A stretch of DNA of 64,000 bases from Gillisia sp. UBA3175 (GCA_002364325.1 DEXV01000006.1:240782-304781), one strand, 5' to 3'. Positions 15,889-25,013 are shown, counted from the first letter of the stretch. Notes: generated by a model not told the origin, from the letters alone. Translations and numbers: made by a program.

Positions 15889-17808
15889 ATGGCAAGACTA
15901 AACCTTTTAGAGGAAACTAGATTTGAAAAACTTCCGGTAAATGTATATGCCTCAGAAACTGAAGCTGCAGAAAACGTAGCCCGGAATATTGCCCAGATTA
16001 TATTAGACAAGCAGAAGTCGGGTCAACGTGCGGTGCTTGGTCTCGCCACCGGCTCTACACCTATTGAGGTTTATGCCAATTTGGTAAAAATGCATAAAGA
16101 TGAGGGTTTAAGCTTTAAAAATGTTGTAACCTTTAATCTAGATGAATATTATCCCATGCAACCAGATACCGTGCAAAGTTATGTGGCTTTCATGGATGAA
16201 CATCTGTTTAGCCATATCGATATCGACCGGGAAAATATTCATATACCAGATGGAACTTTAGCCAAAAAGGATATTGCAGATTATTGCCTGGAATATGAAA
16301 ATAAAATAGAATCGCTGGGAGGTTTAGATCTCCAAATTTTGGGAATAGGTAGAACCGGGCATATTGGATTTAATGAACCTGGGTCTGCACCCAATTCTGG
16401 TACAAGATTGGTAACCCTGGACGACCTTACCCGAAAAGATGCTTCAAGGGATTTTGGAGGAAAGGAAAATGTTCCTACAAAGGCTATTACCATGGGTGTA
16501 GGAACTATTTTTAAGGCACGAGAAATTATCCTAATGGCGTGGAGCAAGAAAAAAGCTTCCATTATTAAAAAAGCCGTAGAAGGAGAAATTTCAGGAAAAG
16601 TACCTGCCACCTATTTACAGCTCTCAGATAATGTACATTTTGTTCTGGATCAGGATGCCGCTTCAGAACTAACGAGATTCAATACTCCCTGGTTAGTAAA
16701 GGATTGCGCCTGGGATAAAAAGCTTGTAAAAAAAGCAGTTATCTGGTTATCATTAGAAACTGATAAACCAATACTAAAATTAACCGAGGAAGATTATAAC
16801 AGTAACGGGATGGCGCAGTTGGTAACAGAACAAGGACCAGCTTACGATATAAATATTGACGTTTTTAACCAATTACAGCACAGTATTACAGGCTGGCCAG
16901 GTGGAAAACCAGATGCCGATGACAGCCAGCGACCTGAGCGAGCTGATCCTTCCCATAAACGAGTAGTTATTTTCGCTCCCCATCCAGACGATGATGTAAT
17001 ATCTATGGGAGGTACTTTTATAAGGCTGGTAGACCAGGGTCATGACGTACACGTGGCATATCAAACTTCCGGAAACACCGCGGTATGGGATACAGATGTT
17101 CTTAGATATGTAGAATTTGCCTTAGATTTTAAAAGCAGTATAGGTGAAGACACCTCAAAGCTTAAAAATATTTACACCGAAATGCGCGAATTCCTGAAAC
17201 GGAAAAAACCAAATGAGATTGATCTTAACGAAATACGAAAAGTAAAGGGTTTTATAAGAAAATCTGAAGCATTTGCCGGGGCGAGATACGCAGGTCTGGA
17301 AGACAAAAATATACATTTTATGGAACTTCCGTTTTATGAGACAGGCAAGAGGGTTAAAAACCCATTGAAAGAAACCGATATTAAAATAACTATGGACCTT
17401 CTCCAAAAAATAAAACCGCATCAGGTTTTTGCAGCCGGAGATTTTGACGACCCTCATGGAACACATATAGTTTGCTTTAAAATTATTCTGGAAGCGTTAA
17501 AACGTCTGAGAAAAACAAACGAATGGACCAAAGATTGCTGGTTATGGATGTATCGGGGAGCCTGGGACGAATTTGAAACATATGAAATTGAAATGGCGGT
17601 TCCACTTTCTCCTAATGAAGTCCATAAAAAGAGAAATGCCATTTTTCAGCATCAATCTCAAAAGGATCGGCCGGTATTTCCAGGAGATGATGAAAGGGAA
17701 TTTTGGTTAAGAGCCGAAGAACGCAATAGGGAAACAGCCGTTAACTATCATAAACTTGGATTGGCTAATTATGAAGCAATGGAAGCATTTGTACGATGGG
17801 AATTTTAA
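15889..17808 (+). CDS. nagB: Glucosamine-6-phosphate deaminase fused to a PIG-L/LmbE deacetylase-like domain
   Basis: 639 aa. Residues 1-275 form the NagB isomerase/deaminase, with LGLATGSTP (phosphate loop), FNLDEYYP (catalytic Asp region) and GIGRTGHIGFNEPGS. It converts GlcN-6-P to fructose-6-P and ammonia. From about residue 358 a PIG-L domain follows, with the zinc motif APHPDDD (about 364-370) and a distal DFDDPHGTH block with metal-binding His. PIG-L enzymes deacetylate GlcNAc derivatives, so the fusion could couple deacetylation to deamination, taking the place of a NagA, which is absent here. The long two-domain form is common in Bacteroidota. The gene is in an operon with the ROK regulator. 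Confidence 0.93.
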   Translation: MARLNLLEETRFEKLPVNVYASETEAAENVARNIAQIILDKQKSGQRAVLGLATGSTPIEVYANLVKMHKDEGLSFKNVVTFNLDEYYPMQPDTVQSYVAFMDEHLFSHIDIDRENIHIPDGTLAKKDIADYCLEYENKIESLGGLDLQILGIGRTGHIGFNEPGSAPNSGTRLVTLDDLTRKDASRDFGGKENVPTKAITMGVGTIFKAREIILMAWSKKKASIIKKAVEGEISGKVPATYLQLSDNVHFVLDQDAASELTRFNTPWLVKDCAWDKKLVKKAVIWLSLETDKPILKLTEEDYNSNGMAQLVTEQGPAYDINIDVFNQLQHSITGWPGGKPDADDSQRPERADPSHKRVVIFAPHPDDDVISMGGTFIRLVDQGHDVHVAYQTSGNTAVWDTDVLRYVEFALDFKSSIGEDTSKLKNIYTEMREFLKRKKPNEIDLNEIRKVKGFIRKSEAFAGARYAGLEDKNIHFMELPFYETGKRVKNPLKETDIKITMDLLQKIKPHQVFAAGDFDDPHGTHIVCFKIILEALKRLRKTNEWTKDCWLWMYRGAWDEFETYEIEMAVPLSPNEVHKKRNAIFQHQSQKDRPVFPGDDEREFWLRAEERNRETAVNYHKLGLANYEAMEAFVRWEF

Positions 17809-17905
17809 TTTAAGTTTCGCTCTAATTATATAGCTAAGGAATTAAGTCTTGCTTTTTTTGAAAGATAATTTCCGTTTTTCGAATTTTCAAGATGGTATAG
17901 AAATT

Positions 17906-17940
17906 AAAAAATCCCTGCGGTAACGCACAGGAATTTTTTT
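17906..17940. terminator. Terminator between convergent nagB and GH20 genes
   Basis: An A-run, TCCCTGCG, loop GTAA, CGCACAGGAA and a T-run form a hairpin with a small bulge, flanked by A and T tracts on either side. It can act for both strands. Confidence 0.7.
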
Positions 17941-17968
17941 ATGAAAGTCCAAAGATTTTATTTTATTA

Positions 17969-19576
17969 CTACTCGCCAGGACTAAAATTTGAAAACACAT
18001 CTCCTGCCTGCTCCGCTTTTGATATATTATTCCATTCAATTTCTGGGTTTTGAAAGAAATTCACACCCATATATCCCAATCTATTCCCCTGCATGCTCAG
18101 CCTTTTTGCAAAATCTGAAAAATCCCGCTTGCTCAAGGGTGTCCATGCAATTTCGGCAACTGCAGTCAATCGCGGCCAGAACCTGTCATCCATCGCCTGG
18201 TTGCTGTGAACTTTTTCAGTCCATACCGGCGCTTCTACACCAATCACCATGGGGTTGGTATTTAAAAAATTATAAACTTCCTTAATGGTGATCCCATCCT
18301 TTTTACACCAGGTGGCTACATCCTTTTGTCCAGGAGTATTTCCGTGGTCAAAATAGAACTGAGAACATATAGATTCTATTACTTTTACATCCACTACACT
18401 TTCTGTCTTTCCATTCCATTGCTGACTTATAAATGAATCGCTAACTTTGGCCTGAGTTACTTCTTCCCATCCAATTGCTATTTTATTGTAATGCCTAACT
18501 ATGGAATCTGCCTTCACCACGAAGGTTTTATATAAAGGGTCTTCAATTTCATCTCCTCCTATATGTATCCAAGGACCTTTTGTAATTTCAGAAAGTTCTC
18601 CAATCACTTCAGAAACAAAATCATAAGTGGCAGGATTTTTCAGACAAAATTTGCTCCAGCCTACTTCTTCACCAGAATATGGCTCTGGTGGAGTTGCTTT
18701 TTTGGGATTTATATTTGAATTATTTTCACAATTTAATTCTGGATAAGCCGCCAGTGCGGCATATATATGACCTGGCATATCAATTTCCGGAATAATTATG
18801 ATATTTCTCTCTAATGCATAATCCTGAAGTTCCTTATATTCTTCCTGGGTAAGGTAGCCAGATCTACCGCCCGTCACTGAACCCCTGGACGAAACTTGGG
18901 TTAGCTTTGGCTTGCTTTTAATCTCAATTCTCCAGCCCTGATCATCTGTAAGATGTAAATGCAGTCGGTTGAGCTTATACAGAGCCATTCTATCCACATG
19001 ATGCTTTAGGTATTTCAAATCAAAAAAGCTTCTGGCCACATCCACCATAGTCCCCCTCCAGGAATACTCGGGTTTATCTGAAATACTTACCTGAGCTAAA
19101 CTTATTTGTTCAGAGGAAAGTTGTTGATTTTCTATCCCCGCCGGAAAAAATTGTCTTAAAGTCTGGATAGCATAAAGCAAACCGGCTTTCGTACCGCTGT
19201 TAAGCTGTATACCGTTTTCGGTAATTTCGAGATTATAACCCTCTTCTCCTAAACTGGATTTTAAAGAAGGATTTAATGTGATATTCCAGTTACCACAATT
19301 ATTTCCTGATGTAACAGTGGCAGCAATATTTGCACTTTGCAAAAGTTTATGAAGCCAAGAAGCCGCCACTTTTCCCCCATCATTAAAACATATAGTATTA
19401 GCTTTTGGAACTTTATAGGCCTTATTCTCCCATAATAATTTTGCAGGTAACGGAATTATAGCGGGATGTAAAAGCTGAGTATTGACAGTAGTGCTTTTTA
19501 TACTTTTACATGAATTAAACATAAAGCAGAAACACAGCAATAAAAAAACTGAAAGTTTAAAAGATTTAAGTAACAT
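17969..19576 (-). CDS. GH20 beta-N-acetylhexosaminidase lipoprotein
   Basis: 535 aa. The signal peptide ends at the lipobox MFNSC (about Cys23), so the enzyme is anchored at the cell surface or in the periplasm. An N-terminal GH20b-like domain (about 40-165) is followed by the catalytic barrel, with the paired acid residues in HIGGDEIED (Asp342-Glu343). Other landmarks are GWRIEIKSKP, PEIDMPGHIYAALAAYPEL and QQWNG. It releases terminal GlcNAc from chitooligosaccharides or glycans, feeding the NagX-ROK-NagB genes. It is convergent with nagB. Its length is normal, although the C-terminus is somewhat shorter than in multi-domain family members. Confidence 0.93.
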   Translation of the reverse strand: MLLKSFKLSVFLLLCFCFMFNSCKSIKSTTVNTQLLHPAIIPLPAKLLWENKAYKVPKANTICFNDGGKVAASWLHKLLQSANIAATVTSGNNCGNWNITLNPSLKSSLGEEGYNLEITENGIQLNSGTKAGLLYAIQTLRQFFPAGIENQQLSSEQISLAQVSISDKPEYSWRGTMVDVARSFFDLKYLKHHVDRMALYKLNRLHLHLTDDQGWRIEIKSKPKLTQVSSRGSVTGGRSGYLTQEEYKELQDYALERNIIIIPEIDMPGHIYAALAAYPELNCENNSNINPKKATPPEPYSGEEVGWSKFCLKNPATYDFVSEVIGELSEITKGPWIHIGGDEIEDPLYKTFVVKADSIVRHYNKIAIGWEEVTQAKVSDSFISQQWNGKTESVVDVKVIESICSQFYFDHGNTPGQKDVATWCKKDGITIKEVYNFLNTNPMVIGVEAPVWTEKVHSNQAMDDRFWPRLTAVAEIAWTPLSKRDFSDFAKRLSMQGNRLGYMGVNFFQNPEIEWNNISKAEQAGDVFSNFSPGE

Positions 19577-19587
19577 AGGCGAAAAAT

Positions 19588-19949
19588 TTAATTAATATAT
19601 TTCATTAATAAGATTATGTTATTCGTCATCCGTTGTTCAGGATTAATATCTGAAACTTCAATAAAAAGTTGAGATTGTTTTTGGCATATATCTTCAAAAA
19701 ACCACTTTCCTTTTACCTGAGTGGCTTTAATGGAGTGTCTTATACCTGTATCCTCAGGACCATGGACCACTTTCTTTCAGACCACGCCCATCCTTCTTTT
19801 ATACCGGTAATTTTGGATTTTATAATACGCTCCTGCGATTCATCAGAGGGAGTAGGAAAAATAAATTCATCAACAATATGGGAATATACAACAACGCCAA
19901 TATGGATGCTGGTAGCTCCAATATTAATTCCGATATGGCATTCCCTCAT
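19588..19949 (-). pseudogene. Truncated ROK-type sugar kinase fragment
   Basis: From an ATG at 19949 the reading frame gives INIGATSIHIGVVV, then VDEFIFPTPSDESQE, which matches the N-terminal ATP-binding block of ROK kinases (IGIDIGGTK...G....IP TP). After about 52 residues the similarity stops and the frame ends near 19740. A second open frame (to 19588) then gives KGKWFFEDICQKQSQLF, which I cannot assign. A full ROK kinase needs about 300 residues, so most is deleted. In this locus the intact gene would plausibly have been a GlcNAc or glucosamine kinase. Confidence 0.5.
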
Positions 19950-20476
19950 GAAAATAAATAATTCTGATTCTTAAAAAACTCAATAGCTAAATATATCTAT
20001 AAATTAACTAACCCCCTTATTTTCCACAGAACATATTACACTTAAAAAAATTTAAGACAAACTTTAAGCTCTCAATTATTCTAAAATTTTAAAACTGAAT
20101 TTTTTATGAAACTGAATTGTCTTTAATAAAAATTTAACAAATCTAAATTAATTAAATAAATTTTAAAATAAACTTTATAAAGTTTGATTATAGTTTCACC
20201 CCGCGTTTAAATAAAGGAAGATCTTTAAATAAAAAGGATGCTTTATAGAGTGCACGAAATTATCTAAAATAGTCAGTAATATTAAGGATTGGACAGCTTA
20301 ATTATTAAAAAGGAGAATACAAAAAAAGTATGTAAACAATGCCTAAAATTTATGCAAAAACTTTCCTACTCCAATGTTCTATGTATATTTACTATTGCAG
20401 TAGGTCCCATTTAGATTATTTTATTGACAGAAACACAGATAACTGTTAGAAATAATATTTTAAAAAACAGCGAATT
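19950..20476. other. Long intergenic region with a perfect 16-bp palindrome
   Basis: No gene seen. The palindrome AAACTTTATAAAGTTT at 20170-20185 is perfect and resembles the arms of the dyad upstream of the ROK regulator gene at 14483-14516. The rest is very AT-rich. It may be the control region of a gene deleted together with the ROK-kinase remnant. Confidence 0.4.
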
Positions 20477-21043
20477 ATGAAAAATAATCTTTCGGAATTG
20501 ATGTGTTTAGATATTTATTCCTCCTCCTTGTCAATCGAAGAATACGACAAAATTAAGCCTCAGATTAAACTATCAAAAGCTAGATATATGTCATTATTAA
20601 GTTGGGATATTTTCAGTGAGAACTATTTTAAAACCCTGGAGAATTTAAAAATAGAAAGAGACATCAAAATGGTAAAATTATTTGCTGAAAAATCTAAATG
20701 GAAAAACGGAATCGATATTCTTTTTAAAAATCAAGATTTTGATGCCTTAATTATAACAGATGCAGAACAGAAAATTGTTTGGGTTAATGATGGCTTCACG
20801 CAAATGACAGGATACAGTAAAACATTTGCAATTAATAAAAAACCTCATTTTTTACAAGGCGTTAATACTTCGCCAAAAACAAAGAAGAGAATTAGGGAAA
20901 AATTAAAGGATTTAAAACCATTTACAGAAATCATAATAAATTACCGAAAAGACCATACACCGTATGAGTGCGAAGTTAAAATCATTCCAATGTATAGTGA
21001 AAATGTAACTCACTATTTAGCAATAGAAAAAAAGGTTGGATAG
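20477..21043 (+). CDS. Stand-alone LOV-like PAS protein lacking the photoactive cysteine
   Basis: 188 aa. Residues 1-80 are helical with no recognised domain. Residues 85-185 form a PAS fold: DFDALIITDAEQKIVWVNDGFTQMTGYSKT, then NKKPHFLQG, FTEIIINYRKDHTPYECEVKIIPMYSE. The NxxFLQG and INYRKDGTPYxxEVxIxP blocks are those of the LOV subfamily, but the flavin-adduct Cys of GRNCRFLQG is replaced by Pro (KKPHFLQG). It would therefore not form the covalent flavin adduct, though it could bind flavin or another ligand. There is no output domain, so it probably signals by protein contact. Monocistronic. Confidence 0.8.
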   Translation: MKNNLSELMCLDIYSSSLSIEEYDKIKPQIKLSKARYMSLLSWDIFSENYFKTLENLKIERDIKMVKLFAEKSKWKNGIDILFKNQDFDALIITDAEQKIVWVNDGFTQMTGYSKTFAINKKPHFLQGVNTSPKTKKRIREKLKDLKPFTEIIINYRKDHTPYECEVKIIPMYSENVTHYLAIEKKVG

Positions 21044-21332
21044 ATGTAGTGTAGCGAATTATTATAAATGGAAAACAATTAGGCTATAAGATTTTTTATA
21101 AATTTTATCTCTGAACCTTTAACTAACCAATCTTTGAAGGTAAATCGCACGATAGATAAAAAGTCCGATTTTTTTACAAACTTAGACAAATATCTGCTTT
21201 TTAAAAATGGTCTCCCGAGTTTTGCTAATTGAGAGGTTTTTTTTCTAAACTTAAAACCAAGATACTAATAATAACGTAAGTATCTATGAAAGAGACACTT
21301 TCACTGGAATTTAATTTAATTAATCAGTTATT

Positions 21333-22364
21333 ATGAAAAAACTTATCCTTTTAACCATGTTCTTAGCCGTATTTTTTACGAGCTGCGAAAAAGAATCCTA
21401 TGAACCGACACCTCAAGAGCTAAATGCATTACAATCAGACGAAATCACATCTAAGGCCCATGTAGACAACAGTGTTTTTGTTTCTTCTAACACCAATGGT
21501 ATGTTAACTTCCTTCAATATAGGAACTGGTCTTGATAATCCGACTCCCAGAGCTTTTTCCTTACCTTACGCAGATGCCGATGGTATTGTTTATGATGAAA
21601 AAAGAAATGCCCTTTATCATGTAAATAGAAGTGATGACAGGCTAGTGGCACTTCCTAATATATCTAGTTATGTTGATGGTGATGCAATAATTCCTAGTGC
21701 AATGGGTCCAGCTTCATTTATGCAAGGTAGGGAAGCAACTATGTATAACAATAAAGTTGTTGTAGCAGACGATCAAACCCCAGGACAACTTAAAAGTTAC
21801 CATGTTAACATTGATAACATTAGTGGATACAGAGAACATCAAGTAAATTTTGAAGTATGGGGCATCCAAGTAACGGATAAGGATCTTTGGGCTATTGTAG
21901 ATGAGACAAATAAGGTTGCCTATTTCCAAGATTTCTTTAAAGCCCAATCGGGACAACTTGCCGCAACTTCAATGGTAGCTATCGAGGGTCTTGTTAGGAC
22001 GCACGGGTTAAATTATGATGAACACAGTGATATTATGGTTTTGACCGATATTGGAGATCCAACTAATGGAACTGATGGTGGTTTGATTATTATCACGAAT
22101 TTTAAATCGAAAGTTATGATCGCTGGAAATGGAGGAACTATTCCTATGACTGGTCAAATTAGGATTTACGGTCCATCGACTGAACTTGGAAATCCTGTGG
22201 ATGTAAGGCTAAGCGTTGAAAAAAATGCGATTTTTGTAGCAGAGCGTAAACAAAATAATGGGAAATTTTTAATATTTGAATATCCTACTTCGGGAGGGGA
22301 TATCAAACCATTATCCTCGACTTTGGTTGCTGGAGCCACCGCTGTTGAAGCTGATTTTAAATAA
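21333..22364 (+). CDS. Beta-propeller-like lipoprotein, function unknown
   Basis: 343 aa. A lipoprotein signal (MKKLILLTMFLAVFFTSC, Cys18) is followed by repeated beta-rich units such as GMLTSFNIGTG, DGIVYDEKRNALYHVNRSDD, GREATMYNNKVVVADD, IMVLTDIGD and NAIFVAERK. The spacing suggests a WD40/SMP-like beta propeller, but I do not recognise a named family. No catalytic motif is seen. It precedes the YceI-DUF5777-Rieske group by 270 bp, separated by a terminator-like hairpin at 22397-22430. Confidence 0.65.
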   Translation: MKKLILLTMFLAVFFTSCEKESYEPTPQELNALQSDEITSKAHVDNSVFVSSNTNGMLTSFNIGTGLDNPTPRAFSLPYADADGIVYDEKRNALYHVNRSDDRLVALPNISSYVDGDAIIPSAMGPASFMQGREATMYNNKVVVADDQTPGQLKSYHVNIDNISGYREHQVNFEVWGIQVTDKDLWAIVDETNKVAYFQDFFKAQSGQLAATSMVAIEGLVRTHGLNYDEHSDIMVLTDIGDPTNGTDGGLIIITNFKSKVMIAGNGGTIPMTGQIRIYGPSTELGNPVDVRLSVEKNAIFVAERKQNNGKFLIFEYPTSGGDIKPLSSTLVAGATAVEADFK

Positions 22365-22396
22365 TCGCTGTAAATAAACTAAAAGTAATCACATTT

Positions 22397-22430
22397 AAAA
22401 GCCTTCTAATTAACTAATTTGGAGGTTTTT
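22397..22430 (+). terminator. Probable terminator of the propeller lipoprotein gene
   Basis: AAAAGCCTTC and GGAGGTTTTT can pair, with one G mismatch and a G-U, around an AT-rich loop, ending in a run of T. Confidence 0.5.
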
Positions 22431-22635
22431 AAATTTATAGTTCCAAAAGGGTATCTTGGAGAGAAGGACTATTATTTGAGGATTTCGAAAAATACGAAAA
22501 ACCTGTATTTAATTTTTCTCGTATATATTTATAAAACTTAAAATAAGATTACAAAAAAAATAAATATTATTGATGGTAACATTTACTTAGATTTATAAAT
22601 AATAAATCAATCAGATTTCTAAAATAAAAAAAATA

Positions 22636-23184
22636 ATGCACCCTACCTACAGATTCTTAAGCTTTCTCATAATCATCTTAATGGTAAATGTTGGTTTTGG
22701 GCAAGAACTATATCAGACTACTTCAGCTGAACTGGAATTTTATTCCGAAGCTCCCATAGAAGATATTAAAGCAGCATCCAATAAAGGAATTTCTGTAATA
22801 AATCTTGAAACTGGCGCGATAGCTTTCCAAGTAAAAATAAACACATTTCAATTCGAAAAAGCTTTGATGCAAGAGCATTTTAATGAAAATTATATGGAAT
22901 CGGAAAAATTTCCTAAAGCAAGTTTTAAAGGGAAAATGCAAAATGTTGATATTTCAAGTAATAGGGAGCAAGTAATAATTATAAAAGGAACTCTAACGCT
23001 CCATGGTGTAACCAAAGAAGTTGAAATTCCTGCAAATTTTCAGCTGAATAATAATCAAATCAAGCTGAATACGACCTTTGTTGTTGCCTGCAAAGATCAC
23101 AATATTAAAATTCCGAAATTACTTTGGCAAAATATTGCTGAAACTATTCAGGTTCAACTAAATGCAAACTACCAAAAAACCTAA
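22636..23184 (+). CDS. YceI-family periplasmic lipid-binding protein
   Basis: 182 aa with a signal peptide (ending VGFGQ). The YceI lipocalin-like fold is shown by TTSAELEFYSEAPIEDIKAAS, then AFQVKINTFQFEKALMQEHFNENYMESEKFPKASFKG, and LTLHGVTKEVEIPANF. YceI proteins bind polyisoprenoid or related lipids in the periplasm. The stop is two bases from the next ATG, so it is co-transcribed with the DUF5777 gene, a pairing often seen with Rieske proteins in Bacteroidota. Confidence 0.92.
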   Translation: MHPTYRFLSFLIIILMVNVGFGQELYQTTSAELEFYSEAPIEDIKAASNKGISVINLETGAIAFQVKINTFQFEKALMQEHFNENYMESEKFPKASFKGKMQNVDISSNREQVIIIKGTLTLHGVTKEVEIPANFQLNNNQIKLNTTFVVACKDHNIKIPKLLWQNIAETIQVQLNANYQKT

Positions 23185-23186
23185 TT

Positions 23187-24086
23187 ATGAATAAATTATT
23201 ACTCATTGCTTTTTTTCTTTTTTCAACTGTTTGCATTAGCCAAGATGTAGATTCTTTAATGAATGAACTTGCACAGGATTCCAGACCAGATAGAGTTATA
23301 GCAACCTTTAAAAGCACTAAACTTGTGCTTTTACAAACTAATGAAACACAGAAAAAAAACGACCTTGCTTTTTGGGTTGGACATAGATTTGGGGATATAG
23401 GGGGAGAATTTGGAGGTTCTAATACCTTATATGGACTAGATGTAGCTACAGATCTTTATTTGGGATTTGATTATGGCATTACAGATGAGCTAACTATTGG
23501 TATTGGACGAAGTAAGTTTAATGAATCTTATAATTTACTGGCCAAATATAAATTATTGCAACAAGAAGAAGCGGGAATTCCAGTTTCTGTCACCTTGTTT
23601 GGCCAAAGCAATTGGATAACCCGGGAAGAGTTTCAAAATAACGAGTTCCCAAATCAGTCTGATAGGATTTCACATTTCGCACAAATAATAATTGCTCGAA
23701 AGTTTTCCTCTTCGTTCTCATTTATGATCAATCCGGGATTCTTAGCCCGATCTCAAGTAATGGATCCGGAAGATTCAGAAAATATGTTTGTGCTAGGAAT
23801 GGGTGGGAGATTGAAACTAACCAAACGTTTTTCTTTAATCGCAGATTATACTTGGGTAAACGGACTTGGAAAACCTTCCAATCTTGATACCAAATATTAT
23901 AATCCATTAGGTATTGGTATTGAAATAGAAACTGGGGGACATGTTTTTAGTCTTAATTTCCAAAACGCACCTTATATAATAGAGAATAATTTTATCCCAA
24001 ATACTCAGAAATCCTGGGAAGATGGTGGAGTTCGTTTTGGATTTGCTATTTCCAGAAACTTTTATATCGGCAAGAAAAGACCCTAA
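23187..24086 (+). CDS. DUF5777 family beta-barrel-like protein
   Basis: 299 aa with a signal peptide (ending CISQ). The pattern AFWVGHRFGDIGGEFGGSNTLYGLDVATDLYLGFDYGITDELTIGIGRSKF and amphipathic beta strands to the C-terminus, ending RFGFAISRNFYIGKKRP, fit the DUF5777 outer-membrane-type barrel. Function is unknown. The group YceI, DUF5777 and Rieske protein (23184-24219) is tight enough to suggest a single envelope process involving electron transfer or lipid quinone binding, but this is inference. Confidence 0.8.
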   Translation: MNKLLLIAFFLFSTVCISQDVDSLMNELAQDSRPDRVIATFKSTKLVLLQTNETQKKNDLAFWVGHRFGDIGGEFGGSNTLYGLDVATDLYLGFDYGITDELTIGIGRSKFNESYNLLAKYKLLQQEEAGIPVSVTLFGQSNWITREEFQNNEFPNQSDRISHFAQIIIARKFSSSFSFMINPGFLARSQVMDPEDSENMFVLGMGGRLKLTKRFSLIADYTWVNGLGKPSNLDTKYYNPLGIGIEIETGGHVFSLNFQNAPYIIENNFIPNTQKSWEDGGVRFGFAISRNFYIGKKRP

Positions 24087-24095
24087 AACGAGAAT

Positions 24096-24197
24096 CTGTG
24101 GGCAAGTCCACGAGTTATCCCGATGGTTCGGGAAAAAATAATTTTAAAATTCGAGGTAATCCTCGAGGAACTAAACCCTCCATGAGGGATTAAAATT
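24096..24197 (+). repeat. Dispersed intergenic repeat, copy A, with three hairpins
   Basis: Three consecutive short hairpins are visible: CCCGA-TGGT-TCGGG (24119-24132), TCGAGG-TAAT-CCTCGA (24151-24166) and CCCTC-CAT-GAGGG (24176-24188), followed by ATTAAA. The last part is shared with 29470-29520 and, inverted, with 7250-7294. It sits between the DUF5777 and Rieske genes and could act as an attenuator or transcript-stabilising element. Confidence 0.6.
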
Positions 24198-24218
24198 AAC
24201 CTTTAAATAAAAAATATT

Positions 24219-24674
24219 ATGAAAAGAGACGAATTTTTAAGCACTGTAAGTAGAGGGTTGATTTTGGTTTGTGCAGGTTCCTGTGTTGTAGCCTGTAGTA
24301 GTGGGGATGATGGTGGAGGGATTGCTCCTCCTGTGACTCCTCCGCCAAGTTCTGGAACAAAAGTTTCGGTTGCACTATCTAGAATGCCGAATATTGGAGA
24401 TCAAGTAACTAGCAACGGAGTATTGTTTTTTAGAATTGCAGCAGGAGATTCTGCTAGTTCATTTATCGCAACAGAATCTGTTTGCCCTCATCAAGGTGGT
24501 GCCTTGGTTTGGAAAGCAACCGACAATAATATTCAGTGTCAATTGCATTTTGCCGAATATGATAAAACCGGAGCTGTGTTACAAGGACCACAAAATTCTT
24601 CAGGTAGTACAAGGATGTTAAAGATCTATGCAAAAGTAATAGATGGAGGAAATATAGAAGCTACAGTGAGCTAA
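24219..24674 (+). CDS. Rieske [2Fe-2S] domain lipoprotein (copy 2)
   Basis: 151 aa. The lipoprotein signal ends VVAC (Cys26) and is followed by a Pro-rich linker. The cluster ligands are complete: Cys89-x-His91 in CPHQGG and Cys107-x-x-His110 in CQLH. It is the paralogue of the protein at 3130-3588; both share the KR-type start, the linker style and the same C-terminal ending. Here the context is YceI and DUF5777, which points to an electron-transfer role in the periplasm. It follows the hairpin repeat A. Confidence 0.9.
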   Translation: MKRDEFLSTVSRGLILVCAGSCVVACSSGDDGGGIAPPVTPPPSSGTKVSVALSRMPNIGDQVTSNGVLFFRIAAGDSASSFIATESVCPHQGGALVWKATDNNIQCQLHFAEYDKTGAVLQGPQNSSGSTRMLKIYAKVIDGGNIEATVS

Positions 24675-24745
24675 AGCTGAGATAATAAATTTGCTCTTAA
24701 ATTTGAAAAAATTATATCTCGTATATTGAAAATAATGATAAGGAA

Positions 24746-24988
24746 GTGCTTATGGAGAAAGATAAGGTCTATAAAGTAGATTTGACTCCATTGTCTACCA
24801 GTAATTACTTTAAAAAAGGACATCGCATTCGAATTGAAATATCTAGTAGTAATTTTCCACGTTTTGCTCGTAATTTAAATACTGGAGGTAATAATTATGA
24901 TGAAAAGGAAAGTGTAATCGCCCATAATAATGTGCATCATTCTTCAAAATATACCTCTCAAATAAAGCTACCAATGATTTCTAATTAA
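24746..24988 (+). pseudogene. C-terminal fragment of a CocE/NonD-family hydrolase
   Basis: The open frame encodes [29 protein letters not shown], then [11 protein letters not shown] and [14 protein letters not shown]. This is the jelly-roll C-terminal domain of X-Pro dipeptidyl-peptidase/CocE-type hydrolases ([28 protein letters not shown]). The catalytic alpha/beta-hydrolase domain (about 400 residues) is absent upstream. It is the tail of a deleted gene. The initial ATG is unlikely to be a real start. Confidence 0.75.
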
Positions 24989-25013
24989 AGCTTTATATAA
25001 AAAACTTTGAACA

